64,000 nucleotides of DNA from CAIWHR01 sp963779805 (lineage in GTDB: Bacteria; Pseudomonadota; Gammaproteobacteria; Burkholderiales; Casimicrobiaceae): positions 754,159 to 818,158 of the forward strand of contig CAVZZN010000003.1 in assembly GCA_963779805.1 (NCBI GenBank), written 5' to 3'. The position numbers were made by a program, and so were the translations under genes. Below the pieces are notes generated by a model, which saw nothing but the letters and a program-made list of their open reading frames with translations, was not told the origin of the DNA and did not search any database. Below, one piece after another: positions 54,281 to 63,656 of this stretch (the first letter of the stretch is position 1; each line of letters begins with the position of its first letter).

Positions 54281-54574
54281 GTCGCCTCGGGGATTGCTGT
54301 GACGCGAAACACTAACGCACACGAGCCCATGATGGTGGACACGCATGGCCTCGTCTTTGCATTTCTTGACACTCCGGCGTCATTTGTCACACCACCTGCC
54401 CTGGCCGTCGCGCGGCCGCGGCCACGTACGCGATTCCGCGTTTCGCGGCGCTCGGTCGGCGCATGTCCAGAATAGGTAAGACACGCCGCGCGCTCGCGGC
54501 CGACCATGCCTTCATGCCTGCGGCGCACTCGGGGCCGCATGCCGGCAATGCATCCACCCGACGGACTCAAGCTC

Positions 54575-54919
54575 ATGACGACTTCATCAGGCAGTTTCGG
54601 CACCACGTGGTGGGCCAAGAATCTCAACGACGTCGACCGCGAGATCGCGCGCCTCGCCACCCTGTGCAACGTCCGCATCCTCGATCCCGGCGTGATCGAG
54701 CGGGTGCTCAAGAACGATGCGTCCGTGTGCGGCTCGAACAATCCGGCCGCGTTCACGAAGCTGCGCACCACGCTCATGATGCACTACCACGTGCGCGACA
54801 AGGCGGTCGCATCGCTCGGCGAAGTGCAGACCCGCAAGGTGGTCGAAGAGATCGTCGCGCGCCTGCGCGAGAACATCGGCGAGCGCCTCGGCGGCGAGCA
54901 GCTCCCCGGCAAGAGCTGA
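54575..54919 (+). CDS. Conserved-looking hypothetical protein upstream of the DUF3141 cluster
   Basis: 114 aa from ATG 54575 (MTTSSGSFGTTWWAKNLNDV); ATGs at 54548 and 54506 are in frame and possible, and none has a good ribosome-binding site. It is soluble and mostly helical, with ARLATLCNVRILDPGVIERV, NDASVCGSNNPAAFTKLRTT and VASLGEVQTRKVVEEIVARL. No family is recognised. It precedes the DUF3141 gene by 237 nt with a hairpin between, so it may be separately transcribed but is oriented with the cluster. Confidence 0.6.
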   Translation: MTTSSGSFGTTWWAKNLNDVDREIARLATLCNVRILDPGVIERVLKNDASVCGSNNPAAFTKLRTTLMMHYHVRDKAVASLGEVQTRKVVEEIVARLRENIGERLGGEQLPGKS

Positions 54920-54943
54920 GCCGAATCCCGCGTCGACCCGAGC

Positions 54944-54968
54944 GCGAGCTGCCGACGCGGCAGCTCGC
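54944..54968. terminator. Hairpin after the hypothetical gene
   Basis: GCGAGCTGCC and GGCAGCTCGC (10 bp) around GACGC, 24 nt after the stop. No T-run follows, so termination may be partial. Confidence 0.5.
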
Positions 54969-55156
54969 CTCATCCGCGCGCGTCGTCCGACGCTGCGCGC
55001 TTCGTGCAGCACGCATCGCTGTCGAGAAATGCGAGGACGCGAGCCGCGCCGCGCGCACACCATCGTCGAAGCGAGAGATGGCCGCGTGCTCGCGCTCGAC
55101 ACCGCACCTTCGCGTGCACGCCGGGATTCACCCACTCACCCTTCACGAGGAACACC

Positions 55157-57535
55157 ATGGACATTGGCCGGCAGCTCGCCCATAGCCAGGACATCTCCAC
55201 CAAGGTCTCGATCCTGCTGCAGAAGCGGCTCAAGATCGCGCAGGACCAGTACACGGATTCACTCAAGCGCGCCTACGAGCAGAACCTCGAGGCGATCGCC
55301 AACAATCCCGCGGCCGCGGCGACGGTGTGGTCCGACTGGTTCGAATACGCCGTCGACAGCGCGCAGCGCTCCGTCCTGTTCTGGGACACGATCCGCCAGC
55401 GCGGCAACAACTTCGTCGAGCACACGCGCGAGGGCATGCCCCCCGTGCTGCACTTCGATTACGAGATCGAGCTCGACGGCCGCAAGCTCGCGAAGCCCGT
55501 GAACTACGCGCTGGTGCGCATCGTCCCGCCGCACGGGGTCACGGTGGATCCGAAGCGCCGGCCCTACATCATCATCGATCCGCGCGCGGGCCACGGGCCC
55601 GGCATCGGCGGCTTCAAGGACGATTCGCAGGTCGGCGTCGCGCTGCGCGAGGGCCACCCGGTCTACTTCGTCATCTTCTTCCGCGACCCGGAGCCCGGCC
55701 AGACGCTGCCCGACGTCTGCGACGCCGAGAGGCAGTTCGTGGCCAAGGTGCGCGCGCTGCACCCGGACAGCGCGAGGCCCGCGATCATCGGCAATTGCCA
55801 GGGCGGCTGGGCGGCGATGATGCTCGCCGCGGCCAATCCCGACGACACGGGCCCGATCGTGATCAACGGCGCGCCGATGTCGTACTGGAGCGGCGCGTGG
55901 GAGGAAGGCGCGAACGACAACCCGATGCGCTACGCCGGCGGCATGCTCGGCGGCACGTGGCTCGCCTCGCTCAGCTCGGACATGGGGAACGGCGTGTTCG
56001 ACGGCGCGTATCTCGTCGAGAACTTCGAGAACTGCAATCCCGCGAACACGTTCTGGGACAAGTACTACCACCTCTACGCGAACGTCGACACCGAGCCGCC
56101 GCGCTTCCTCGAGTTCGAGCGCTGGTGGGGCGGCTTCTACCTCATGAACAAGGAAGAGATCGAGTGGATCACCCGCAATCTCTTCGTCGGCAACAAGCTC
56201 TGGAAAGGCGAGACCAAGTCCGTGGGCGGCAAGCCCTTCGACCTGCGCGAGATCAAGGTTCCGATCGTGCTGTTCGCGTCGATGGGCGACAACATCACGC
56301 CGCCGGAGCAGGCGTTCAACTGGGTGGCGGACATCTACGGCTCGACCGACGAGATCAAGGCGCGCGGGCAGGTGATCGTCGGCCTCGTGCACCAGGACAT
56401 CGGGCACCTCGGCATCTTCGTGTCCGGCAAGGTCGCCAAGAAGGAGCACGCGCAGATCGTGTCCGTGCTGAAGTCGATCGAGACGCTCACGCCCGGCCTG
56501 TACGCGATGGACATCCGCGAGCGCAAGGGCGCCGACGGCAAGGTCGAGTACGAGGTCGCGTTCACCGAGCGCTCGCTCGAGGAAATCTCCGCGCGCCTCA
56601 ACAAGTTCCAGCGCGCGGACGAGAGGCCGTTCGAAGCCGTGAATGCCATCTCGGAGTTCAACCAGCGCGCCTACGAGCTCTTCGCGCAGCCGCTGGTCCA
56701 GTCGATGTCGAACGAGTTCACGGCCAAGCTCGCGCGCCAGTTCCATTCGCTTCGCTTCCAGCGCTGGGCATTCTCGGACCTGAACCCGTTGATGGCGTGG
56801 GTGGCGCCAATGGCGCAAGCGGTGCGCGCCCAGCGCAAGCCCCTCACCAACGGCAATTCGGTCCTGAAGCTCGAAAAGGCGGCGTCGGCGGCGCTCAGCG
56901 CCTCGCTCGAGTGCTATCGCATGACGCGCGACGCGATGAGCGAGGCTGCCTTCTTCCAGACCTACGGCAACGTGTTCTCGCTCTACATCGCCGACAAGCG
57001 CGAAGCCGAGCAAAAGGCCGCCGAGCCGATCGTCGACGCGCGCCAGCTGCCGTTCGTGGCGGAGGCCCTCGCGTCGATCGCCGAAGGCGGCTATCCGGAG
57101 GCGCTCGCGCGCGTCGCATGCCTGCTGGCCCGCAAGGGCGAGCCGCTGCTGCTCTCGCGCCTGCAGATGAAGCAGGAGCTGATCCGCGAGTACCGCGACC
57201 TGCTGCCCGCCATGCAGCCCGACGAGTGGCGGCGCGTGCGCGGCGAGCAGGAAATCATCGTGCGCTACGAGCCGGAGCAGGCGCTCGCCACGCTGCCGAA
57301 GCTCCTCGCCGATCCGGCCGACCGCGAGCGCCTGGTGACGCTCATCACGCGTCTCATCAACGACGAGCGCATCCAGCGGACCAAACCGTCGACCGAGCAG
57401 CTCGCCATGGTGGAGCACCTCGGCGAGACGCTGCAGGTACGCGGCGGCATCGGGAACCTGGGATCTCGCCGGAGAAGCGGCCCCGAAGCGGGTCGCACGC
57501 AAACGTTCGAACAAGCGCAAGGGATAGAGCCATGA
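55157..57535 (+). CDS. DUF3141 protein with PHA synthase-like GxCxGG motif
   Basis: 792 aa as read. ATG 55157 follows an ACGAGG site. The N-terminal ~75 residues are helical (QRSVLFWDTIRQRGNN, phasin/PHA-synthase-N-like). Then an alpha/beta-hydrolase core: RPYIIIDPRAGHGPGIGGFK, IIGNCQGGWAAMMLAA with Cys214 in GxCxGG, ASMGDNITPPEQAFNW with Asp378, and QDIGHLGIFVSG with His417, a Cys-Asp-His set in the order of PHA synthase. A ~300-residue helical C-terminal part follows and has no counterpart in PhaC. A probable extra G near 57466 would give a basic tail ending at 57527 instead. The ATG of the next gene overlaps its stop. Confidence 0.8.
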   Translation: MDIGRQLAHSQDISTKVSILLQKRLKIAQDQYTDSLKRAYEQNLEAIANNPAAAATVWSDWFEYAVDSAQRSVLFWDTIRQRGNNFVEHTREGMPPVLHFDYEIELDGRKLAKPVNYALVRIVPPHGVTVDPKRRPYIIIDPRAGHGPGIGGFKDDSQVGVALREGHPVYFVIFFRDPEPGQTLPDVCDAERQFVAKVRALHPDSARPAIIGNCQGGWAAMMLAAANPDDTGPIVINGAPMSYWSGAWEEGANDNPMRYAGGMLGGTWLASLSSDMGNGVFDGAYLVENFENCNPANTFWDKYYHLYANVDTEPPRFLEFERWWGGFYLMNKEEIEWITRNLFVGNKLWKGETKSVGGKPFDLREIKVPIVLFASMGDNITPPEQAFNWVADIYGSTDEIKARGQVIVGLVHQDIGHLGIFVSGKVAKKEHAQIVSVLKSIETLTPGLYAMDIRERKGADGKVEYEVAFTERSLEEISARLNKFQRADERPFEAVNAISEFNQRAYELFAQPLVQSMSNEFTAKLARQFHSLRFQRWAFSDLNPLMAWVAPMAQAVRAQRKPLTNGNSVLKLEKAASAALSASLECYRMTRDAMSEAAFFQTYGNVFSLYIADKREAEQKAAEPIVDARQLPFVAEALASIAEGGYPEALARVACLLARKGEPLLLSRLQMKQELIREYRDLLPAMQPDEWRRVRGEQEIIVRYEPEQALATLPKLLADPADRERLVTLITRLINDERIQRTKPSTEQLAMVEHLGETLQVRGGIGNLGSRRRSGPEAGRTQTFEQAQGIEP

Positions 57536-58476
57536 GTGAACGCGCTCACGAGAAGTATCAGCGGCTCCTCGACTTCTGCAAGTCGCTGCCGCCCACGCCC
57601 ACCGCCGTCGTGCATCCGTGCGACGAAAGCTCGCTCCGCGGCGCCGTCGATGCCGCGAAGCTGGGCCTCATCGCACCCATCCTGGTGGGACCGCGGGCGC
57701 GCATCGAGGCGGTCGCGAAGCAGTACAAGATCGACATCAAGGGCCTGCCGATCGTCGATGCCCCGTTCAGCGAAGCATCCGCCGAGAAGGCGGTCGAGCT
57801 CGTGCGCGAGGGCAAGGCCGAGGCCCTCATGAAGGGCAGCCTCCACACCGACGAGCTGATGGGCGCGGTGGTGAAGCGCGACACGGGGCTGCGCACCGCG
57901 CGCCGGATCAGCCACTGCTTCGTGATGGACGTGCCCTCCTATCCCGAGACGCTGATCGTCTCCGATGCGGCCGTGAACATCGCGCCGACGATGGAGGACA
58001 AGGTCCACATCATCCAGAACGCGATCGACCTCGCGCATGCGATGCGGTTCCCGGAAGTTCGCGTGGCGATCCTCTCCGCCATGGAGACGGTGAACCCGAA
58101 GGTGCCGTCCACGGTGGAAGCCGGCGCGCTGTGCAAGATGGCCGATCGCGGCCAGATCACCGGGGCGCTGGTCGACGGGCCGCTTGCGCTCGACAACGCC
58201 ATCAGCCTCGAATCGGTGAGGATCAAGAAGATCGACTCGCCGGTCGCGGGACGCGCGAACGTGCTGATCGTGCCGGACCTCGAGGCCGGCAACATGCTCG
58301 CGAAGAGCCTGTCGTTCCTGGCCCATGCCGATGCGGCGGGCATCGTGCTCGGCGCGCGCGTGCCGATCATCCTCACCAGTCGCGCCGATTCCGTGATGAC
58401 GCGGCTCGCCTCCTGCGGCATCGCGGCGCTCGTCGCGCAGGCACGCCGCGAGGCCGCCGGGAAGGCGGTGGCCTGA
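57532..58476 (+). CDS. Phosphate acetyl/butyryltransferase
   Basis: 314 aa, intact. Transfers an acyl group between CoA and phosphate. Seen: TAVVHPCDESSLRGAVDAAK, LGLIAPILVGP, LMKGSLHTDELMGAVVKR (the MKG phosphate-binding loop), ISHCFVMDVPSYPETLIVSD and DGPLALDNAISLESVRIKKI. The length and lack of N-terminal domains point to the short Pta/Ptb type, not the long enteric Pta. It overlaps the DUF3141 stop (ATGA) and is followed after 2 nt by the kinase, a classical pair converting acyl-CoA to carboxylate plus ATP. Confidence 0.88.
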   Translation: MSERAHEKYQRLLDFCKSLPPTPTAVVHPCDESSLRGAVDAAKLGLIAPILVGPRARIEAVAKQYKIDIKGLPIVDAPFSEASAEKAVELVREGKAEALMKGSLHTDELMGAVVKRDTGLRTARRISHCFVMDVPSYPETLIVSDAAVNIAPTMEDKVHIIQNAIDLAHAMRFPEVRVAILSAMETVNPKVPSTVEAGALCKMADRGQITGALVDGPLALDNAISLESVRIKKIDSPVAGRANVLIVPDLEAGNMLAKSLSFLAHADAAGIVLGARVPIILTSRADSVMTRLASCGIAALVAQARREAAGKAVA

Positions 58477-58478
58477 TC

Positions 58479-59671
58479 ATGAGCGACGCGATCGCAGTCC
58501 TCAATGCGGGGTCGTCCAGCTTCAAGTTCTCGCTCTTCGTCGACGAGGGCGGCCGACCCGAGCGTCGTTGCGCGCGGCCAGGCCGAGGGCTCTACACCTC
58601 GCCGCGCTTCGTCGCGAAGGACGGCGCCGGCGCCGTGCTCGAGGAGAAGTCGTGGGGCGAAGGCACTGCGCTCGGGCACGACGGCGCGCTCGAGCACCTC
58701 GTCGGCTTCCTGCGCCAGCGCCTCGCTGCGCACAAGCTCATCGGCGTCGGTCATCGCGTGGTGCACGGCGGGCTCGAGTACCAGAAGCCCGTGCGCATCA
58801 CGGCCTGCCGTCGTCGCGGCGCTGGAGAAGTACATCCCGCTCGCGCCGCTGCACCAGCCGCACAACCTGACGCCCATCAAGGCGCTGCTGCAGCGCGTGC
58901 CCGAGCCTGCCGCAGGTGGCGTGCTTCGACACGGCGTTCCATCGCACGTCGCCGCCCGTCGCGCAGGCGTTCGCGCTGCCCAAGGCGATCACCGATCGCG
59001 GCGTGCTGCGCTACGGCTTCCACGGCCTGTCGTACGAATACATCTCGCGCGTGCTGCCCGAGCACAGCGCCCGCGCAGCGCAAGGCAAGACGGTCGTGCT
59101 GCACCTCGGCAACGGCTCGAGCATGTGCGCCCTCGCAGCGGGCCGCAGCGTGGCGAGCACGATGGGCTTCACGGCCGCGGACGGACTGCCGATGGGTACG
59201 CGCTGCGGCAACCTCGATCCCGGCGTCGTCCTGTACCTCATGGACGAGCTCAAGATGGATGCGCGCGCGATCGAGAAGCTCATCTACCAGCAGTCGGGGC
59301 TGCTCGGCGTGTCGGGCATCTCGAGCGACATGCGCACGCTCCTCGGCAGCGACGATCCGCGCGCGAAGGCGGCGGTGGATCTCTACGTCTATCGCGTCGC
59401 GCGCGAGCTCGGCTCGCTCGCCGCCGCGCTGGGCGGACTCGACGCGATCGTGTTCACCGCGGGCATCGGCGAGAACAGCCCCGTGCTGCGGGAGCGGATC
59501 TGTCGCGATGCGGCGTGGCTCGGCATCGACCTCGATCCGGCGCTCAACGACACTGCGCGCGGCGCGACGTGCATCAGCAAGGCCGGCGGCCGCACCGCGG
59601 CGTGGGTGATCCCCACCAACGAGGAGCTGATGATCGCGCGCCACACGCGGCGCTGCTCGCGACTGACATAG
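58479..59671 (+). CDS. ackA: Acetate/propionate/butyrate kinase (frameshifted)
   Basis: About 397 aa, acetokinase family. Seen: IAVLNAGSSSFKFSLFVDEG, IGVGHRVVHGGLEYQKPV, PHNLTPIKALLQRVPE, ACFDTAFHRTSPPVAQAFAL, RYGFHGLSYEYISRVLP, VVLHLGNGSSMCALAAGRS, MGTRCGNLDPGVVLYLM and VFTAGIGENSPVLRERIC, all family signatures. Frames shift near 58565-58595, 58810 and 58912. It forms ATP from acyl phosphate supplied by the adjacent Pta. The C-terminus ends RHTRRCSRLT, slightly altered from the usual family end, perhaps by another indel. Confidence 0.85.
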
Positions 59672-59684
59672 GAGGTACAGCGGC

Positions 59685-60481
59685 ATGAGCGAACGAATCC
59701 TCGAAGGGCAAGTCGGCGATCGTCACCGGCTCCACCAGCGGCATCGGGCTGGGCATCGCCCGCGCGCTCGCGGCCGAAGGCTGCAACGTGATGCTGAACG
59801 GCTTCGGCGATCCGCGCGAGATCGCCGAGCTTCGCTCCGCCATGGCGACGGAGTTCGGCGTCAAGGTCGTCGTCAACGGCGCCGACATTTCGTCGCCTCC
59901 GCAGATCCGCGAGATGGTGGCGCAGGCGACGCGCGAGCTGGGCGCGGTCGACATCCTGGTCAACAACGCCGGCATCCAGCACACCGCTGCCGTCGAGGCA
60001 TTCCCCGAGGACAAGTGGGACGCGATCATCGCGATCAACCTGTCGTCGAACTTCCACGCGATCAAGGCGGTGCTGCCGCAGATGCGCGAGCGCAACTGGG
60101 GGCGGATCGTCAACATCGCATCGGTGCACGGCCTCGTCGCATCGACCGAGAAGTCGGCGTACGTGACTGCCAAGCACGGCGTGCTCGGACTCACGAAGGT
60201 CGTCGCGCTGGAGACCGCCACCACCGGGGTCACCTGCAACGCCATCTGCCCAGGCTGGGTACTGACGCCGCTCGTGCAGAAGCAGATCGACGACCGCGCG
60301 CGCGACAAGGGCACGTCGGTCGAGCAGGAACGCATCGAGCTGCTGTCGGAGAAGCAGCCGTCGCGCGAGTTCGCAACGCCCGAGCAGATGGGTGCGCTCA
60401 CCGTGTTCCTGTGCTCCGAGAGCGCCGCGCAGATTCGCGGGCGTGGCGCTGCCGGTCGACGGCGGCTGGGTCGCGCAATAA
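59685..60481 (+). CDS. 3-Hydroxybutyrate dehydrogenase-like SDR (frameshifted)
   Basis: About 264 aa. ATG 59685 has GGAGG upstream. One extra G at about 59709 splits the N-terminus; corrected, it reads MSERILEGKSAIVTGSTSGI. Then CNVMLNGFGDPREI, LVNNAGIQHTAAVEAFPEDK, IVNIASVHGLVASTEKSAYV with Ser/Tyr of the catalytic triad, YVTAKHGVLGLTKVVALETA (YxxxK), NAICPGWVLTPLVQKQID and, after an extra G near 60436, VALPVDGGWVAQ. The features NAGIQH, IASVHGLVAS and GWVLTPLV are typical of D-3-hydroxybutyrate dehydrogenase, making acetoacetate. Confidence 0.85.
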
Positions 60482-60510
60482 CAACCAGACGAGACGCGGG
60501 AGGTCGCACG

Positions 60511-61424
60511 ATGCCGAGGGCGAGAGGCGGGCAAGATCCACATCAATTACGTCGAGCACGGCACGGGGGACAACGTCGTGCTCGCCGTCCACGGCAACCT
60601 CGGATGCGCCGACTGGCTCGATCTCGTGCTGCCGCTCCTGCCAGCCGACATCCGCGTGATCGCGGCCGAATGGCGGGGCTGCGGCGACTCGGACAAGCCG
60701 GAGCCCGCCGCGGATTACTCGAACTACTCGATGGCGACGCACGGCAGCGACATGCTCGCGCTGCTCGACGCGCTCGGGCATCGGCAGCTGCCATCTGTAC
60801 GGCCATTCCACCGGCGGCATCATCTGCTCGCACATGCTCGTGGCGCAGCCCGAGCGCTTCCGCAAGGTGCTGATGCTCGATCCCGTGACGCCGATGGGCC
60901 TGCAGCTCGCACCCGGGCAGATCGAGGTGTTCACGCACATGAAGGCGGATCGCGACGCGTGCTTCGCAGGTCTTGCCACCGCGGCGCCGACGCTGTTCCG
61001 TCCGGAAACGCTCGTCGTCGGCGAGATGCCGCAGTTCGCCGACACGAGCTCCGCGGCGCAGCGCAACCTCTTCAACCGCATCGTCAAGCGCACGCGCGTG
61101 CTCTCGGACGGCATCTGGTTCGGCACGCCGCACAACCTCGCGCTGGAGTGGGATTCGCAGGCGCTCGCGGGCCTCATGCCGACGATGAAGCACGAGCACC
61201 TCGTGCTCTACGGCAAGCTCGACTACTGGATTCCGCGCGAGCACCTCGACGACATGACGCGGCGACTGCCGAACTGCCGGCTCGAGACGTTCCCGTACGT
61301 CGGGCACTCGATGAACCTCGAGATCCCGCTGCTCTTCGCCCGCATCTTCTCGGACTACTTCCGGGCGGGCAGCGAGCCGATTCGCATCCCGACCGATTAC
61401 TCGTCCCACGCAGCGCTGCAATGA
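60511..61424 (+). CDS. Alpha/beta hydrolase (frameshifted)
   Basis: About 304 aa. ATG 60511 follows GGGAGG. Corrected frames give GKIHINYVEHGTGDNVVLAV, HGNLGCADWLDLVLPLLPAD, AAEWRGCGDSDKP, then CHLYGHSTGGIICSHMLVAQ with the nucleophile elbow GHSTGG, and later EHLVLYGKLDYWIPREHLDD (acid) and FPYVGHSMNLEIPLLFARIF (His). Frames break near 60527 and 60790. Within this cluster a 3-hydroxybutyrate ester or oligomer hydrolase is an attractive guess; the sequence alone supports only a serine hydrolase. Confidence 0.75.
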
Positions 61425-61503
61425 CACGGCGGCTTCCGCCACCCACGCGGCTCGAACGCCGATGAAATGAGCGGCCCTGCGGCCGCACGAACGGGAATCG
61501 AAG

Positions 61504-62152
61504 ATGCTGACCACGACACTCGAAGAAGCAGTTGCCAAGATCCCCGACGGCGCGAGCCTGATGATCGGGGGCTTCATGGGCGTGGGCACGCCCGAGGACA
61601 TCGTCGACGAGATCGTGCGGCAGGGCAAGCGCGACCTCACCGTCATCGCCAACGACACCGCGCTGCCGGGCGTCGGCATCGGCAAGCTCGTGACGCGCCA
61701 ACTCGCTGCGCAAGGTCGTCGCGAGCCACATCGGGCTCAATCCGGAAACCCAGAAGAAGATGCTCGCGGGCGAGCTCGAGGTCGAGCTCGTCCCGCAGGG
61801 CACGCTGATCGAGCGCATCCGCGCCGGCGGCTTCGGCCTGGGCGGCGTGCTCACGCCGACCGGCGTGGGCACCGTGGTCGAGGAAGGCAAGCGCAAGATC
61901 GAGGTCGACGGCCGCGAGTATCTCCTCGAGCTGCCGCTGCACGCGGACTTCGCGCTGGTGCAGGCGTTTCTCGCCGATTACCTCGGCAATCTGACCTACG
62001 TGCTCACCGCGCGCAACTTCAATCCGGTGATCGCGATGGCGGCGGATACCGTCATCGTGGAGGCGGAGCACATCGTGCCGGTGGGCATGATCTCGCCCGA
62101 CCACGTGATGACGCCCGCACCGCTCGTCGATTACGTCATCCCCAAGGCCTGA
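61504..62152 (+). CDS. 3-Oxoacid CoA-transferase subunit A (one frameshift)
   Basis: About 216 aa. Seen: ASLMIGGFMGVGTPEDIVDE (CoA-binding GGF motif), LTVIANDTALPGVGIGKLV, then after a break near 61710 SHIGLNPETQKKMLAGELEV, LVPQGTLIERIRAGGFGLGG and FLADYLGNLTYVLTARNFNP. Alpha subunit of a heterodimeric family I CoA transferase such as AtoD/ScoA. It is followed after 2 nt by subunit B. With the adjacent 3-hydroxybutyrate dehydrogenase it would activate acetoacetate to acetoacetyl-CoA. Confidence 0.88.
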
Positions 62153-62154
62153 CC

Positions 62155-62832
62155 ATGGATCCGCAAACCATCATCGCCAAGCGCATCGCCCGCGAGCTTC
62201 GCGACGGCATGCTCGTGAACCTCGGCATCGGCATTCCGACGCTGGTCGCCAACTACGTTCCGGCGGGCATGCACATCTTCTTCCAGTCGGAGAACGGCCT
62301 CATCGGCACCGGCCCGATTCCGGCGGACGGCCTCGCGCAGGCGCGTCTCACCGACGCCGGCGGCAAGCCGGTGACCGCGCATGCCCGGCGCGTGCACGTT
62401 CGACAGCGCGATGTCGTTCGGCCTCATCCGCGGCGGCCACGTCGACGTGACGGTGCTCGGCGGACTGCAGGTCGACGCAGCGAGGGCCATCTCGCCAACT
62501 GGATGATCCCCGGCAAGATGGTGCCCGGCATGGGCGGCGCGATGGATCTCGTCACCGGCGCCAAGCGCGTCATCGTCGCCATGCAGCACACGCGCGAAGG
62601 GCAAGTCGAAGATCGTGCAAGCGCTGCAACCTGCCGCTCACGTCGGCGCGCGCGTCGATCTCGTCGTCACCGAGCTCGCGGTGATCGCGTTCCCCGACGG
62701 CCGCGCCACGCTGCTCGAAACGCACCGGGCGTCACCGTCGAGCAGGTGCTCGCGGCGACCGAAGCCGAGCTCGCGATCGCAGCCGCAGCTGCGGTCCACC
62801 TCAACCCAATGATCAGAGGAAAGACATCATGA
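62155..62832 (+). CDS. 3-Oxoacid CoA-transferase subunit B (frameshifted)
   Basis: About 225 aa. Seen: IIAKRIARELRDGMLVNLGI, GIPTLVANYVP, FFQSENGLIGTGPIP with the catalytic Glu in SENG, HLANWMIPGKMVPGMGGAMD, LVTGAKRVIVAMQHT and VTVEQVLAATEAELAIAA. Frames break near 62397, 62480, 62600 and 62725. The stop overlaps the FabI start (ATGA). Beta subunit of the AtoA/ScoB type. Confidence 0.88.
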   Translation: MDPQTIIAKRIARELRDGMLVNLGIGIPTLVANYVPAGMHIFFQSENGLIGTGPIPADGLAQARLTDAGGKPVTAHARRVHVRQRDVVRPHPRRPRRRDGARRTAGRRSEGHLANWMIPGKMVPGMGGAMDLVTGAKRVIVAMQHTREGQVEDRASAATCRSRRRARRSRRHRARGDRVPRRPRHAARNAPGVTVEQVLAATEAELAIAAAAAVHLNPMIRGKTS

Positions 62833-63614
62833 CCATCGACATCCCCCGTCCCGTCCTGCAGCGGAAGCAAGGCGCTCATCATCGGCGTCGCCAACGACAC
62901 TCGATCGCCTATGGCTGCGCCAAGGCGATGCGCGAAGTCGGCGCCGACCTCGCGCTCACCTATCTCAACGAGAAGGCGAAGCCGCTACGTCGAGCCGCTC
63001 GCGCAGGAGCTCGGCGCCGACATCTTCATGCCGCTCGACGTTGCGCAGGCCGGGCGAGCTCGAAGCCGTGTTCGAGGCGGTGAAGGCGAAGTGGGGCAAG
63101 CTCGACATCCTGGTGCACTCGATCGCGTTCGCGCCCAAGGAAGACCTGCAGGGCGGGCTGCTCAACTGCTCGGCGGAGGGCTTCGGCATGGCGATGGACG
63201 TGTCGTGCCATTCGTTCGTGCGCATGGCGAAGCTCGCGGCGCCGCTCATGACGGACGGCGGCACGATGTTCGCGATGAGCTATCACGGCGCGAACAAGGT
63301 CGTGCCGACCTACAGCGTGATGGGCCCGGTCAAGGCGGCGCTGGAGGCGTGCTGCCGCTATCTCGCCTACGAGCTCGGGCCGCAAGGGCATCCGCGTGCA
63401 CGCGATCTCGCCCGGACCGCTCAAGACGCGTGCCGCGTCGGGTCTCAAGGACTTCGACCTGCTGCTCAACGAGGCCGCGCAGCGCGCGCCGATCGGCGAG
63501 CTCGTCGACATCATGGACGTCGGCTTCACCTGCGCGTTCCTGTCGACGCCGTACGCGCGCCGCATGTCGGGCGCGACGCTGTACGTCGACGGCGGCGTCA
63601 ATATCATGGCGTGA
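62829..63614 (+). CDS. fabI: Enoyl-ACP reductase (FabI), frameshifted
   Basis: About 261 aa. NADH-dependent reductase of the last step of fatty acid elongation. With frames joined: SIAYGCAKAMREVGADLALT, YLNEKAKPYVEPLAQELGAD, LDILVHSIAFAPKEDLQGGL, FAMSYHGANKVVPTYSVMGP followed by VKAALEACCRYLA, i.e. the FabI active-site Tyr-x6-Tyr...Lys pattern (YHGANKVVPTY and K), then IRVHAISPGPLKTRAASGL. Breaks lie near 62865, 62896 (a missing C), 62986, 63055 and 63382. It is coupled to CoA-transferase B. FabI at the end of a DUF3141-pta-ack cluster hints at a role other than housekeeping. Confidence 0.85.
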
Positions 63615-63656
63615 CGGCCGGAGCTCGAGCGCGAGCGGCGACAGAAGGCGAGGTTC

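Larger units (their letters stand above)
54154..54574. other. Divergent regulatory region with GCGTCA boxes
   Basis: About 420 bp between the Lys/Ala-rich protein (-) and the PHB-type cluster side (+). It carries TTGATCTTGATCAC at 54226-54239 (Fnr/Anr-like, one mismatch), a palindrome GCGTCAT-A-ATGACGC at 54266-54280, and further GCGTCA/TGACGC words near 54248, 54298 and 54377. The density of these boxes is unusual for the window. Confidence 0.5.
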
